From contig CAWCBG010000014.1 of assembly GCA_963793845.1 (NCBI GenBank), forward strand, positions 558,001 through 622,000: a stretch of DNA of 64,000 nt. The letters are read 5' to 3'. This DNA comes from CAWCBG01 sp963793845 (GTDB lineage: Bacteria; Acidobacteriota; Terriglobia; Terriglobales; Acidobacteriaceae). The notes below the pieces were generated by a model. The model worked only from the letters and a program-made list of their open reading frames with translations. It had not been told where the DNA came from and did no database searches. Position 1 is the first letter of the stretch. Every line of letters begins with the position of its first letter. Of this stretch, positions 26,772-36,747 are shown piece after piece. A program made the translations under genes and the position numbers.

Positions 26772-27880
26772 GTGCAGGTTTCCGATTTCGATTATCTTCT
26801 CCCCAACGAACTGATTGCCCGCCAGCCGCTGCCCGACCGGGCGGACGCTCGCCTGCTTCAACTTCAGCGGCGCGACGGTACGCTGGAAGACCGCAGCTTT
26901 CGTGATTTCCCTGGCATGCTGCGGTCCGACGATTTACTGGTTGTTAACAACACGCGCGTATTGCCGGCACGCCTGTTCGGCCATCGCAGTGGCTCGCGGG
27001 CCCAACGACTCGCGCCCCAGAACCCCGCGTCCCGGGACTTCCTCCGCGGCCAAGTGGAGGTCCTGCTCACGAAACAGCTTTCGTCTGCGCCGCCGGAATG
27101 GGAGGCGCTGGTGCATCCCGGCCGCAAGCTCGGGGTTGGGGAAAGGCTCTACTTCGGAGGCGATGCCAGCGAAGCGTCGCACGAACTGGCGGCGGAGATC
27201 ATCGGCCGTGGCAGCTTCGGCGAGCGGCAGCTTCGCTTCGATCCCAGTGACGACTTTTTTGCCGTGTTGGAGCGGATCGGCCACATCCCGCTGCCTCCTT
27301 ACATCGACCGGCCCGACACGTCCGCCGATCGCGAGCAGTATCAGACGATCTACGCCAAGCCGCGAGGTTCGGTAGCTGCCCCCACAGCCGGCCTGCACTT
27401 CACGCCTGAGATACTGGAGCAGATCCGACAGCGTGGGGTTGAGATCGCCGAGATCACGCTGCATGTCGGGTTGGGGACGTTTCAGCCAGTGCGGGTTGAG
27501 GTGGTCGAGGAGCACAAGCTGCATCGCGAATGGTACGAGATTTCGCCGAGGCCGCCGATCGCATCCAGGCTGCCCGCGATGCCGGCCGTCGAATCGTCGC
27601 GGTGGGCACCACCAGCGTGCGCACGCTGGAATTCGCCGCACGACAGCGGGACGATGGAAGGGTCGTCGGCCAGAGCGGCGAGGCTGACATCTTCATCTAT
27701 CCGGGATTCGACTTTCGTGTGGTCGGAGCCATGCTTACCAACTTTCATCTGCCGAAATCGACGCTCCTGATGCTGATATCAGCCTTCGCCGGACGCGAAC
27801 GAACCTTGCAGGCCTACGAGCACGCCGTTCGCCAGCATTACCGTTTCTATTCCTATGGGGATTGCATGTTCGTGGAGTGA
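26772..27880 (+). pseudogene. queA: S-adenosylmethionine:tRNA ribosyltransferase-isomerase, frameshifted
   Basis: Reads as QueA in two frames. GTG start at 26772; 'FDYLLPNELIARQPLPDRADARLL', VVNNTRVLPARLFG, GHIPLPPYIDRPD, 'YAKPRGSVAAPTAGLHF' and LHVGLGTFQPVR up to HREWYEIS are in the first frame. From about 27545 the match continues in another frame: AEAADRIQAARDAGRRIVAVGTTS, FIYPGFDFRV, 'LTNFHLPKSTLLMLISAF', ending at 27880. One base is missing around 27543-27547. All conserved motifs are otherwise intact, so the break may be a sequence error. QueA makes epoxyqueuosine in tRNA. Confidence 0.88.
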
Positions 27881-27967
27881 GGACGCTTTTCGCCAATCGC
27901 TTTTAATCTCCCTTCGCTCCTGGCATTTGTCCCATCAGGCATTGCGACCCCGTCAAACTTTTCAGTT

Positions 27968-28081
27968 GTCATCCCGACCAAGGACGACAGTCCGAGCGGA
28001 GGGACCTGTATTTCTCATGATTCGGCAGCGATATCGGCAGAATGCAGGTCCCTCCACTCCGCCTCGCTCGGTCGGGATGAC
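27968..28081. repeat. Long palindromic intergenic repeat
   Basis: GTCATCCCGACC (27968-27979) pairs with GGTCGGGATGAC (28070-28081), and inside it GCGGAGGGACCTG pairs with CAGGTCCCTCC...CCGC. The CTCGGTCGGGATGAC end resembles the interior of the element at 10225-10349. It fills most of the queA-polA gap and has no coding potential. Confidence 0.75.
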
Positions 28082-28144
28082 GCCGATACCAGGAGCGGCA
28101 GGTACTGCGCGAATATCGTCCCCTTATCTTGTTAAAATCAACAC

Positions 28145-31000
28145 TTGCCTTCGACGAAGAAAACTCCGAAATCCGCCACCGTCTCCAGCGCCGCCAAACC
28201 GGTCGCGGCGGCCAAGTCCGCGGTAGCTGTTCCGGCCGAGCCTGTGGGCTCGAAAGGACGCATCTACCTCATCGACACCATGTCGTTCATCTTCCGCGCC
28301 TATCACGCCATGGCGCGGCAGCGGCCCATGTCCACTAAGACGGGCATTCCTACCAGCGCGACCTTCGTCTTCGTGAACATGTTGCGCAAACTGCGGGCCG
28401 ACTTCTTGCCTCAGTATCTGGCCGCCGTCTTCGATGTAGCGGCGCCCACCTTTCGCGACGAGCAGGCGACGGCCATCACCAGCGTCCGCAAGTACGACGC
28501 AGCGACCAAAGCATACGTTGACACGGCTACGGCGGCTACAAGGCCAATCGCGCCGCCATGCCCGACGATCTGGCGCAGCAGATTCCTTACATCCGGCGCG
28601 CCCTGGAGGCGTACCGCATTCCCATTCTCGAGGCCTCCGGCTTTGAGGCCGACGACGTGATCGGCACGCTGGCGCGGCAAGGCTGCTGACGAGGGCTACT
28701 GCGGTCTTCGTCGTCTCCAGCGACAAGGACATGATGCAGCTGGTGAGCGATCGCATCTGCGTGCTGAATCCGCCGAAGGACAACCTGATCTGCGACCCTG
28801 CCAAGGTTGAAGAGCTCCTAGGCGTGCCGCCGGAGCGTGTGGTCGACATAATGGCCTTGCGTGGAGACGCCATCGACAATATCCCGGGTGCCCCGGGAAT
28901 CGGCGACAAAGGATCGGTCGAGCTGATTCAGCGATTCGGCTCGGTCGAGAACGCGCTGGAGCACGCCTCTGAGGTCGAGAAGAAGACCTATCGCGAGTCG
29001 TTGCAGAACAACCACGAAGTCATTCTGCTGAGCAAGCAATTGGCGACTATCAAGACCGACGTCGCGGTCGATTTCGACGCCGGAAAGCATGCGCGCGCAG
29101 GAACCGGATGCCTCTGCGGCGCGGGCACTGTTTACCGAACTGGAGTTCACTACGCTGGTGCAGGATTTCCTGGCCGAGCAAGTCGAGTTGGGCGAGACCG
29201 ATTACCGCGAAGCCACCTCGGCGGACGACGTCGAGCAACTGCTTGTCACTTTGCGCAAACCGGGATCGACGCTGGCTTTTGCGCTGGAATCCACGGTCGC
29301 AACCTCAGCGAACGCGACCACCGGGGAAGAAGAGACCGAGCAGGAGCCGGCGGACGGTCAACTATCTTTCGGAGACAGCGCTCACCATCTCCGCCGAAAC
29401 CGCGCCCAGCCGCCGGGTCGCCTTCTCCGTGCAGCCGGGCAGCGCGGTGACGTTGACGCTGGACAGTTCAGAGACTTCGCAAGCGTTGAAGAAAGCACTG
29501 GCCGACGAAACAACCTCGAAGACGGTGCACGATTCCAAGTCGGCTATGCGCGAGCTGGGGCAGATCGGCGTGGAACTGGCGGGAGTCCGGCACGATCCTC
29601 TGCTCTACGGTTATTTGCTCGATCCGACGTATTCGACCTACGGCCTGCGCGAGACCGCGCTTCGTCACTTCAATCTGAAAATGGGGGCATCGCCCGCCGA
29701 AGCCGCCGACATCACCTTCCGCCTGGGCGAGATGCTGAGCCACAAGGTCGACGACGCTGCGCTGCGCAAGGTGTATGACGAGATCGACTTGCCGCTGGTC
29801 CCGGTGCTCGCCCGCATGGAAGATGCGGGCATCAAGCTCGACTGCAAGGTGCTGGCCGAGATGTCCCAGCGGCTGCAGCGCGAGAGCGAGGCCAAAGCGC
29901 GCGAGATTTACGAAAAGTGCGGCAGCGAGTTCAACATCAACTCGCCCAAACAGCTTGGGGACGTGCTGTTCAACCAGCTGAATCTGCCCAAGCCCTTCAA
30001 GTACGGCAAGGGTAAGACAATCTCGACGGCGGTCGACGTGCTCGAGGGACTGGCGGGAGAGCATGAGGTGCCGCGGCTCGTCCTCGAATACCGGCAGCTT
30101 ACCAAACTGAAGTCGACCTACGTGGACGCTCTGCCGGCACTGCTGAATCAATGCACCAGGCGCTTGCACACCACCTTCAACATGGCCGGCTCGGCTACGG
30201 GTCGACTATCTTCCATCAACCCTAATCTGCAGAACATCCCCATTCGCACCGAGATGGGCCGGGAAATTCGCGCTGCCTTCATCGCCGAGCAAGGCCATGT
30301 CCTCATGGCCGCCGACTACTCGCAAATCGAAATGCGACTGCTGGCTCATCTTTCCGGCGACAAGCTGCTGGTCGAGGCCTATCGCGCCGGGACCAGGATA
30401 TTCATACGATCACAGCCGCACAGGTGTTTGGCGTGCATGCCGCTGATGGTCAATGCCGAGCAACGCCGTCGCGCCAAGGCGGTAAATTTCGGCATCGTAT
30501 ACGGCCTGTCAGCCGTTCGGACTGTCGCAGCAACTCGGCATCGACACCAAAGAGGCAAAGCGTTTCATCGATGACGTACTTCGAGAAACTACAGTGGGGT
30601 GCGCGAGTTTCATCGACTCGCAATCTCGACAAGCCCGGGCCGATCAAAAGGTCTCGACACTGTTCGGGCGCGTGCGGCCCATCCCCGACATCCACAGCAA
30701 GAATTTCGCAGCCTGCGCGGCTTTGCCGAGCGCACGGCGGTGAACACACCGCTGCAGGGCACCGCCGCCGACCTCATCAAACTGGCGATGATCCGCATCG
30801 ACGCCGACCTGCGTCAACGCAAACTGCGCTCACGCATGCTGCTGCAAGTGCATGATGAACTGGTCTTCGAAGTGCCTGAGGATGAGGTTGACGCCATGCG
30901 GCAACTCGTCACCGAGCGCATGGAAAATGTACAGACGCTCAGGGTCCCACTGAAGGTGGAACTCGGAGTCGGCCCCAACTGGCGTGATTTAATATTCTGA
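28145..31000 (+). pseudogene. polA: DNA polymerase I, broken by about a dozen frameshifts
   Basis: The whole of Pol I is recognisable but spread over three frames. 5' nuclease domain: YLIDTMSFIFRAYHAM, 'GFEADDVIGTLARQ', VFVVSSDKDMMQLV, 'GDAIDNIPGAPGIGDKGSVELI'. Polymerase domain: FNINSPKQLGDVLF, 'SATGRLSSINPNLQNIPIRTE', motif A ADYSQIEMRLLAHLSGD, motif B RRRAKAVNFGIVYG, motif C QVHDELVFEVP. Frame changes fall near 28522, 28682, 28703, 29095, 29375, 30393, 30440, 30515, 30576, 30589, 30611 and 30713; most are one-base insertions. The residues between breaks are well conserved. A TTG start with a Lys/Ala-rich N-terminal extension is likely. Either poor sequence quality or very recent loss. Confidence 0.85.
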
Positions 31001-31018
31001 AATCGCAGGGAGCGGGAC

Positions 31019-31546
31019 GTGGAAGCCGTACTGTCACCGCAGCAGCTTGAATGGTTCATCGGCCAGGTGGTTGAGTACATCCATGCCCAGCGTGCGCGCT
31101 ATAGGGCGGAAAGCAAATCCATGGCCTTCGGTTCCACCTGGGCCAGCTACTTCTCGCAGTTGGACCTCGATCGGCTGAGAATTGTGGAGCCACGCCCGGA
31201 GAGGGTCGGAAATCCGCCTTTCTATGCGGAGCTTGAAGCGCTGGGTTTCCGAGGCCTGCCGAACTTCTCCTCCATGGAGGCGATAACCTTCGACGATGTG
31301 GTGGTCTTCCATGATGAGCCAACACCGCAGCTCATCTTCCATGAACTGGTGCACGTCACTCAGTACCGGCTGCTAGGCGTTGCCGAGTTCGCGCGGCTCT
31401 ACGTGATCGGCTACTTGCACGGCGGCTATGAGGGTACGCCGCTGGAAAAGTGCGCCTATGAACTCGACGGGCGCTTCATCATGGGAGGCAAACCTTTCGA
31501 CGTGGAGCAGGAAGTGCGGGCCTGGATTGAGGGGAAGAGATTCTGA
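31019..31546 (+). CDS. Putative zinc-dependent peptidase-like protein (HELVH), unknown
   Basis: A 175-residue protein starting GTG, 18 bases after polA. It contains FHELVHVTQYRLLG (HExxH at 108-112) and, downstream, 'GYLHGGYEGTPLEKCAYELDGRF', where Glu143 or Glu148 could be the third zinc ligand. This is the layout of a minimal gluzincin such as DUF4157-type domains. No signal peptide. I do not recognise a named family. Neighbours give no clue to a substrate. Confidence 0.7.
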   Translation: MEAVLSPQQLEWFIGQVVEYIHAQRARYRAESKSMAFGSTWASYFSQLDLDRLRIVEPRPERVGNPPFYAELEALGFRGLPNFSSMEAITFDDVVVFHDEPTPQLIFHELVHVTQYRLLGVAEFARLYVIGYLHGGYEGTPLEKCAYELDGRFIMGGKPFDVEQEVRAWIEGKRF

Positions 31547-31560
31547 GCAGGAAAGTCAAT

Positions 31561-31717
31561 GCATTCACCACGGAGGACACGGAGCGCACGGAGACGGAAA
31601 GATCAAGATTTTGGTTTGTGCGCGAGCAGAATTCTTCCTCGGATGAAGCTATCGACTATCGCTCAAGATCGATTGAATAGCTTTCTCTGTGCGCTCCGTG
31701 TTCTCCGTGGTGAATGC
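31561..31717. repeat. Palindromic repeat with 33-bp inverted arms
   Basis: GCATTCACCACGGAGGACAC at 31561 onward (33 bases) matches the reverse complement of 31685-31717 with two mismatches. The 91-bp centre has no gene. CACCACGGAGGACACGGAG-type palindromes are a dispersed repeat in many bacterial genomes. It lies between the convergent HELVH and glmM genes and may also act as a transcription stop. Confidence 0.8.
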
Positions 31718-31719
31718 TT

Positions 31720-33090
31720 CTACTTTCCGATTGCAGCCTGAATCGCGTTCGCGATGCTGTCGGTATGGCGGCGCATCATCTCTTCCGACTCGGCTTCGAC
31801 CATGACTCGCGCGAGCTTTTCGGTGCCTGAGTAACGCACCACCACTCGGCCGTTGCCGTCTAATTCGCTCTCGGCGTTGCGGATGGCAGCCGTGACCGAT
31901 GGCAGTTGCTCCAGGGGCAATTTCTCGCGCACCTTGATGTTGCGAATCTCCTGCGGGAAGACCTTCATATCTGCGACCAGTTGCGCCAACGGCTTGCGGG
32001 TACGCGCCATCACTTCCAGAACCCGCAGCGCGGTCAGAATACCGTCGCCGGTGGTGGTATCCATATCGCGAAACAGGATGTGGCCTGACTGCTCGCCGCC
32101 CAGGGTTGCTCCGGTCGTCAGCATCTCTTCCAGCACGTACTTGTCACCCACGGGCGCGCGCAGCATGCGGATGCCCTCGCGTTTCAGCGCGGCTTCCAGT
32201 CCCATGTTCGACATCGTGGTCGCCACCACGGTGTCGTTGTGCAGATGCGCGTGCGTGCGCATGTCGCGCGCCGAGAGCAGCAGCACCCCATCGCCATTGA
32301 TCACCTGCCCGGTGCCGTCCGCCAGCATGGCGCGATCCGCGTCGCCGTCAAACGTCACACCGGCATCGTACTTGCCCTCGGCCGCCGCAACTGCTTGTGC
32401 CACATGCTCGGGATGCAGCGCGCCGCACCCCGCGTTGATGTTGCGCCCGGTCGGATCGGTGTGCAAGAAATCTGCTTCAAGGCCGCAGCGCTGGAAAACG
32501 TTCGCTGCGAGGAAACTCGCCGCGCCATTCGCGCAATCCACCAACACGCGCAGGCGGCTGAAGTCGGTGGTGGCCACAAGACTCGCCAGCCAATCGGCAT
32601 ACTGATCGCGAAGCTTCTGATCTCCCGGCAGCATGCCGGTGCCGAAATCATGGGCCGTCGAGGCTCCTGCGAGCAACTGCTCGATGTGGGAGAAGATGTC
32701 AGCCTCGATCGCGTGCTCCAGTTGATCCGAGAGCTTGTAGCCATCGGCGCCAAACACCTTGATGCCATTGTCCTGCCACGGATTGTGCGAGGCCGAGATC
32801 ACGATGCCGGCAGAGAAGCCGTTAGCACGCGTCAGGTATGCTACGCCGGGCGTGGTGATCACTCCGGCACTGATGGCCTGCACTCCCGCAGCCTCAAGAC
32901 CGTGGGCCAGCACCGAACTGATCCAGGCACTGGACTCGCGCGTGTCCTGCCCAATCACCACCCGCACCGGCTGCTCGCGCTGAGCAAGACGCTGGCCCAG
33001 GGCGCGGCCAATCGCGTACACGGTAGGACGGTCGAGCGGGTATTCGCCGGCAACACCACGAATTCCATCGGTTCCGAATAACTGTCGCAT
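31720..33090 (-). CDS. glmM: Phosphoglucosamine mutase
   Basis: A 456-residue enzyme that converts glucosamine-6-phosphate to glucosamine-1-phosphate for peptidoglycan and LPS. Start at MRQLFGTDGIRG; a far longer upstream frame is spurious. The phosphoserine loop ISASHNPWQDNGIK, the metal loop TFDGDADRAM, the sugar-binding GGEQSGHI, and the phosphate-binding RYSGTEKLARV are all complete. It is last in the cdaA-cdaR-glmM operon, found widely in bacteria that make c-di-AMP. Confidence 0.97.
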   Translation of the reverse strand: MRQLFGTDGIRGVAGEYPLDRPTVYAIGRALGQRLAQREQPVRVVIGQDTRESSAWISSVLAHGLEAAGVQAISAGVITTPGVAYLTRANGFSAGIVISASHNPWQDNGIKVFGADGYKLSDQLEHAIEADIFSHIEQLLAGASTAHDFGTGMLPGDQKLRDQYADWLASLVATTDFSRLRVLVDCANGAASFLAANVFQRCGLEADFLHTDPTGRNINAGCGALHPEHVAQAVAAAEGKYDAGVTFDGDADRAMLADGTGQVINGDGVLLLSARDMRTHAHLHNDTVVATTMSNMGLEAALKREGIRMLRAPVGDKYVLEEMLTTGATLGGEQSGHILFRDMDTTTGDGILTALRVLEVMARTRKPLAQLVADMKVFPQEIRNIKVREKLPLEQLPSVTAAIRNAESELDGNGRVVVRYSGTEKLARVMVEAESEEMMRRHTDSIANAIQAAIGK

Positions 33091-33110
33091 GTCTGGTTTG
33101 GTTGCAGTAC

Positions 33111-33788
33111 TCAAGGCTGACCTGACCCTCGGGAGATTTTTTCGGTCGTGACGGTGACATGGATGGGCTGGGGCTTCACCAGCCGCACCAGCGGGTCGGC
33201 CACGTAAGCATGAGTCGTGAAGGTCGCCTGACCCACAACTCCGGTCGCATCCACCGGATCGGTGATGGCGTTCTCGATTGCATCGACGCGGCGCGATGGG
33301 CCCTCGATCGTGATCTTCTCGGGATTGGCGGTGACCGTGCCAATCGCGTAACCCGACAGCAGCGACCCGATCACGCGCGGGCGCACATCTACACTGCGCG
33401 TTGCCGTGTGATCGAAACTGATGTGAAACTGCGATGGCACGACCTGAACCACCTCCACGTCGCGCGGCACCCGAATCTGGTCGGAGGTGAGGTCGAACGT
33501 CCGCTCCCCGGGAGCAGCTCCTTGCAGGTCGATCACCGCATGTACCTGTGACGGATTCAGCGAGCGCAGCGTGCGTTCCGGGCCCTGCAACTCGATCTGC
33601 ACCTGGAACGGGCTCTCCGAACTGATCACAAGGTTCTGGGGCGTGTGGTGGAACTCGACCGGAACCGTCATCGGAACCTGGACCGTAGGATCGTGCGCCA
33701 CCGCCCACCACAACAGCACGGCAAGGAAGAGCGACAGGAGCTTCAGCCCCAGATTCGCCAGCACATATTTGCGGAAGAATTCCCTCAT
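33111..33788 (-). CDS. cdaR: YbbR-domain protein, CdaA regulator type
   Basis: A 225-residue protein with one N-terminal membrane segment (~12-30, LGLKLLSLFLAVLLWWAVA) and extracytoplasmic YbbR repeats: 'VPVEFHHTPQNLVIS', 'VQIELQGPERTLRSL', 'RTFDLTSDQIRVP', 'VRPRVIGSLLSGYAIGTVTANPEKITIEGP'. In Firmicutes CdaR modulates the diadenylate cyclase CdaA. It overlaps cdaA by 4 bases and is followed by glmM after 20 bases, so the operon and probably the control are conserved. Confidence 0.92.
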   Translation of the reverse strand: MREFFRKYVLANLGLKLLSLFLAVLLWWAVAHDPTVQVPMTVPVEFHHTPQNLVISSESPFQVQIELQGPERTLRSLNPSQVHAVIDLQGAAPGERTFDLTSDQIRVPRDVEVVQVVPSQFHISFDHTATRSVDVRPRVIGSLLSGYAIGTVTANPEKITIEGPSRRVDAIENAITDPVDATGVVGQATFTTHAYVADPLVRLVKPQPIHVTVTTEKISRGSGQP

Positions 33789-34663
33789 GACTGGCGTTCC
33801 GCTCCATCGGCCAGATCTTTCTCCCGAACCAGTCGATCGACGCGGTGATCGTCGGCAATCATCTCGCGCTCGGTGGCGGAAGTGGGAAGCGTCGCCCGGG
33901 GAACGTACCGGCGCAACAATTCGCTCAGCCGCTCACGCAGGTATTCGACCGTGATGTTGCGCTCGATCGATCCGCCGACCGCGATGCTGATGGCGCCACT
34001 CTCTTCGGAGACAACGACGGAGATCGCATCCGTCTCTTCCGTAATGCCGATGGCCGCGCGATGGCGAGTGCCAAACTGGGTTGAAAGAATCGGATTCATG
34101 GAAAGCGGCAGGAAGCAGGCGGCCGCTGCGATACGGTCTTTCTGCACGATCACTGCGCCGTCGTGCAACGGAGCGCTGGGACGGAAGATGGTCGCCAGCA
34201 GATCGTAGGAAAGACTGGCATCGAGAGGTACGCCGCTTTCGATGTAGGTGCGCAGTCCGATCTCGCGCTCGATGACGATGAGTGCGCCGGTCTGGTCCTG
34301 CGAAAAAAGGTTTGCCGCCAGCACGATGTCGTCATAGCTGTCCGCGCCGCTGCCGACGCCGCGAGTCGACGCCAGCCGTCGCCCCAGCCGCGCCAGGGCA
34401 TGACGGATCTCCGCGCCGAATACGACAATCAGCGCAAAGATGGCATACGGCAGCAGCGTGGTGATGAGCCAGTCGACCGTCTTGAGCTCTTCGACGTGAG
34501 CCAGCCAGAAGGCGACGGCGAGGGTGGCGACGCCCAGCAGCATGGGCATCGCACGCGTGCCTTTAATGAGCTTAAGGAACTCGTAGATGATCAGCGCAAC
34601 AACCAGAATGTCGATGATCGAGACCACCGACACCTGCGGAGCATGACTGAATCGCTGAAACAT
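33785..34663 (-). CDS. cdaA: Diadenylate cyclase
   Basis: A 292-residue membrane enzyme that makes c-di-AMP from two ATP. Three N-terminal membrane helices (~12-32, 40-57, 66-84) precede the DAC domain, whose two signatures are intact: LHDGAVI (DGA at 168-170) and GTRHRAAIG (RHR at 200-202). A C-terminal ~35 residues are charged and extra. AAAGGAACAG before ATG is a good ribosome-binding site. First gene of cdaA-cdaR-glmM. The presence of cdaA indicates that c-di-AMP signalling operates here. Confidence 0.96.
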   Translation of the reverse strand: MFQRFSHAPQVSVVSIIDILVVALIIYEFLKLIKGTRAMPMLLGVATLAVAFWLAHVEELKTVDWLITTLLPYAIFALIVVFGAEIRHALARLGRRLASTRGVGSGADSYDDIVLAANLFSQDQTGALIVIEREIGLRTYIESGVPLDASLSYDLLATIFRPSAPLHDGAVIVQKDRIAAAACFLPLSMNPILSTQFGTRHRAAIGITEETDAISVVVSEESGAISIAVGGSIERNITVEYLRERLSELLRRYVPRATLPTSATEREMIADDHRVDRLVREKDLADGAERQS

Positions 34664-34759
34664 CTGTTCCTTTCGCCGACATTGAGCGCAACTGTAGGCT
34701 TTATTCTAGAGCACTTTGCGGGATAGCTCTATCTCGGAGGCGAGCACGCAGAGGGGCGG

Positions 34760-36211
34760 CTACTCCGCAGACTCCTCCGATTCCACCTCTTCCACCTCAG
34801 CGGTGAACCGGCCCCTCGCCAACTGCGTCCGGACCATGCTTCCGGGGCTGAGCTGTCTGGCCTGCCGCACCAGGTTACCCTCGGCGTCGAACACCAGCGC
34901 ATAGCCGCGATCGAGAATCGCGCGAGGCGAGAGTGCCTGCAGATTCGTATGCAACTGTTCCAGGCGTGACCGGCGCGCCAGCATAACGGCTTGCGAGCTT
35001 CGCGCCAGCGCCTCGGATAGGCGGTCCAACCGGGTAGCGCGAATCAGCAGCCCTCGAGCCAGGGCGCTCTGCAGCTCGGTGGTTCGGGCGTCGAGTTCAC
35101 GTCGCATGGCGCCCAACCGCACTCGCAGGTCATGATGCCGCAAGCGGCCGTCGAGGGTCTCGAGGCGGCGCCCCAGGCTCCTCAGCCACTTTCGGTGAGC
35201 CTGTTCCAGACGATAGGTAAGCTCGTCGACATGCTGCTGGCGGCGGCCGATCGAGTCGCGCATGCGAGCGAATGCCGCGTCCTGTGCCAGCCGGTTCAGC
35301 GTATTGTGAGCCCGCAACAGCTTATAGTTCATGAACTGCGTCAGTTGCTTGTGCAGGGACAGCAGTCTCCCGGAGAGCTCGCGCTTGGATTGCGCCACCA
35401 GCTCCGCCGCCGCGGAAGGCGTAGGAGCGCGCAGGTCGGAGACGAAATCGCAGATGGTGAAATCGGTCTCGTGGCCGACCGCGGAAACGACGGGAAGAAC
35501 CGACGCCGCAATCACCCGTGCCAGGCCTTCATCATTGAACGCGAATAGGTCCTCGAACGAGCCGCCGCCGCGCGTCACGATAATGACGTCGACGTTCTTC
35601 TGCCGGTTAAAGTAGCGGACGCCGGCAGCAACCTCCAACGCCGCGCCCTCTCCCTGCACTTGCGCGGGATAGACGAGAATTCCGATCGACTCGTGCCGCC
35701 GGCGGAGAATATTCAGGATGTCCTGCAAGGCGGCGCCGCGCGGTGAAGTCACGACTCCGATGCGACGGGGCAGCGCTGGAAGCAGCTTTCTGCGGGCGGC
35801 GTCGAACAGGCCTTCGGCCGCGAGCTTGGCCTTGAGTTGCTCGAAGGCGATCTGCAGGCCACCGGCGCCCTTTGGTTCAAGATGCTCGGCCTGGAGTTGC
35901 AAGTCGCCGCGCTCGTCGTAAACCGTGAGCCGGCCGCGCACAATGATCTGCTGACCATTCTCGGGCCGGAAGCGCAGCAGGCGAGCTTGCGTCCGCCACA
36001 TGACCACGCGCAACTGTGCGCCGCCGTCCTTGAGAGTGAAGTAGAGATGGCCGGATTCAGCAGGGCGGTAGTTCGAAATCTCGCCCTCGACATAGACGTC
36101 GGTGAAACTGCGTTCGAGGTGTGTACGCACCGCCGAAACCAACTCGCGAACCGGATAAATCTTGCGCTGCGGAAGCTGGAAGCTGAGCCCGAGTTGTTGC
36201 GTGTCGGCCAT
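34760..36211 (-). CDS. xseA: Exodeoxyribonuclease VII large subunit
   Basis: A 483-residue XseA. N-terminal OB-fold ~10-105 (LVSAVRTHLERSFTDVYVEGEISNYR), the catalytic domain with 'PRRIGVVTSPRGAALQDIL', VIIVTRGGGSFEDLFAFNDE and SAVGHETDFTICDFVSDLRAPTPSAAAEL, and the long C-terminal coiled coil. It degrades single-stranded DNA with XseB. No xseB follows in the window, so the small subunit must be elsewhere. The last ~40 residues (ILDRGYALV) carry the family's closing domain. Confidence 0.95.
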   Translation of the reverse strand: MADTQQLGLSFQLPQRKIYPVRELVSAVRTHLERSFTDVYVEGEISNYRPAESGHLYFTLKDGGAQLRVVMWRTQARLLRFRPENGQQIIVRGRLTVYDERGDLQLQAEHLEPKGAGGLQIAFEQLKAKLAAEGLFDAARRKLLPALPRRIGVVTSPRGAALQDILNILRRRHESIGILVYPAQVQGEGAALEVAAGVRYFNRQKNVDVIIVTRGGGSFEDLFAFNDEGLARVIAASVLPVVSAVGHETDFTICDFVSDLRAPTPSAAAELVAQSKRELSGRLLSLHKQLTQFMNYKLLRAHNTLNRLAQDAAFARMRDSIGRRQQHVDELTYRLEQAHRKWLRSLGRRLETLDGRLRHHDLRVRLGAMRRELDARTTELQSALARGLLIRATRLDRLSEALARSSQAVMLARRSRLEQLHTNLQALSPRAILDRGYALVFDAEGNLVRQARQLSPGSMVRTQLARGRFTAEVEEVESEESAE

Positions 36212-36525
36212 CGAACAGGTCTGAGGGCAGTGTATCGCAGGTGCCGCGATTCGCTCTTCGCCGTTCGCTCTTCGCTCTGTTGCGTTGCAGCGTCAGCGAG
36301 GCAAGAAGCACCCCGGATCTAGACCAGTCAGGAGACTTCGCCGTTCATCCTCCGAACGGTAGAGCCGCGCTTTAGCGCGGCGTCAACGCGATCCTACCAA
36401 TGGATTGAGCCGGCTTCAGCCTGCGGCACCGCGCTCCAGCAGATTTACAGGCACGGTCGAAATGGTCTGGCCGCTGAGCAGGTAGCGAAAAGCCAATTGC
36501 GAATAGCGAACAGCATCTTCCTTCC
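36212..36525. other. Intergenic stretch with short palindromes
   Basis: No gene. It contains a GC hairpin (36365-36371 with 36376-36382, GCCGCGC/GCGCGGC), a second GCCGGCTTCAGCCTGCGGC dyad at ~36409-36427, and short TTCGCTCTTCG direct repeats at ~36248-36275. These are the kind of dispersed palindromes seen in this genome's other gaps. Confidence 0.55.
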
Positions 36526-36747
36526 TCACCGCATCCGGTTGACGAAATACAGCACCAGCGAGAGGATCACGCTCAGCAGAATAGAGGTCACGATTGGAAA
36601 GTAAAACGTGGTGTTCTTGCCGCGATAAACCAGATCGCCGGGCAGTCGTCCAATGGGCAGGTTGGTCTTTCCTGCCAGCATCAGAACGAGCCCGATCACG
36701 AGCACCAGTCCGCCAATGAAGACCAGCTTGCGTCCAATGTCGCTCAC
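36526..36747 (-). CDS. DUF2905 small membrane protein
   Basis: A 73-residue protein with two membrane segments, 'KLVFIGGLVLVIGLVLMLAG' split by the conserved 'LPIGRLPGDLVYRGKNTTFYFPI' loop, and a second helix SILLSVILSLVLYFV. This loop is the hallmark of DUF2905, found in many bacterial phyla, often next to ruvABC or queA genes. No function is known. Here it stands alone between xseA and the M13 peptidase gene. Confidence 0.92.
   Translation of the reverse strand: MSDIGRKLVFIGGLVLVIGLVLMLAGKTNLPIGRLPGDLVYRGKNTTFYFPIVTSILLSVILSLVLYFVNRMR

Noticed and set aside
31720..33858. 712-codon version of GlmM
   Set aside because: The first ~256 codons overlap the cdaR gene on the same strand in another frame and have no homology; MRQLFGTDGIRG is the normal start.
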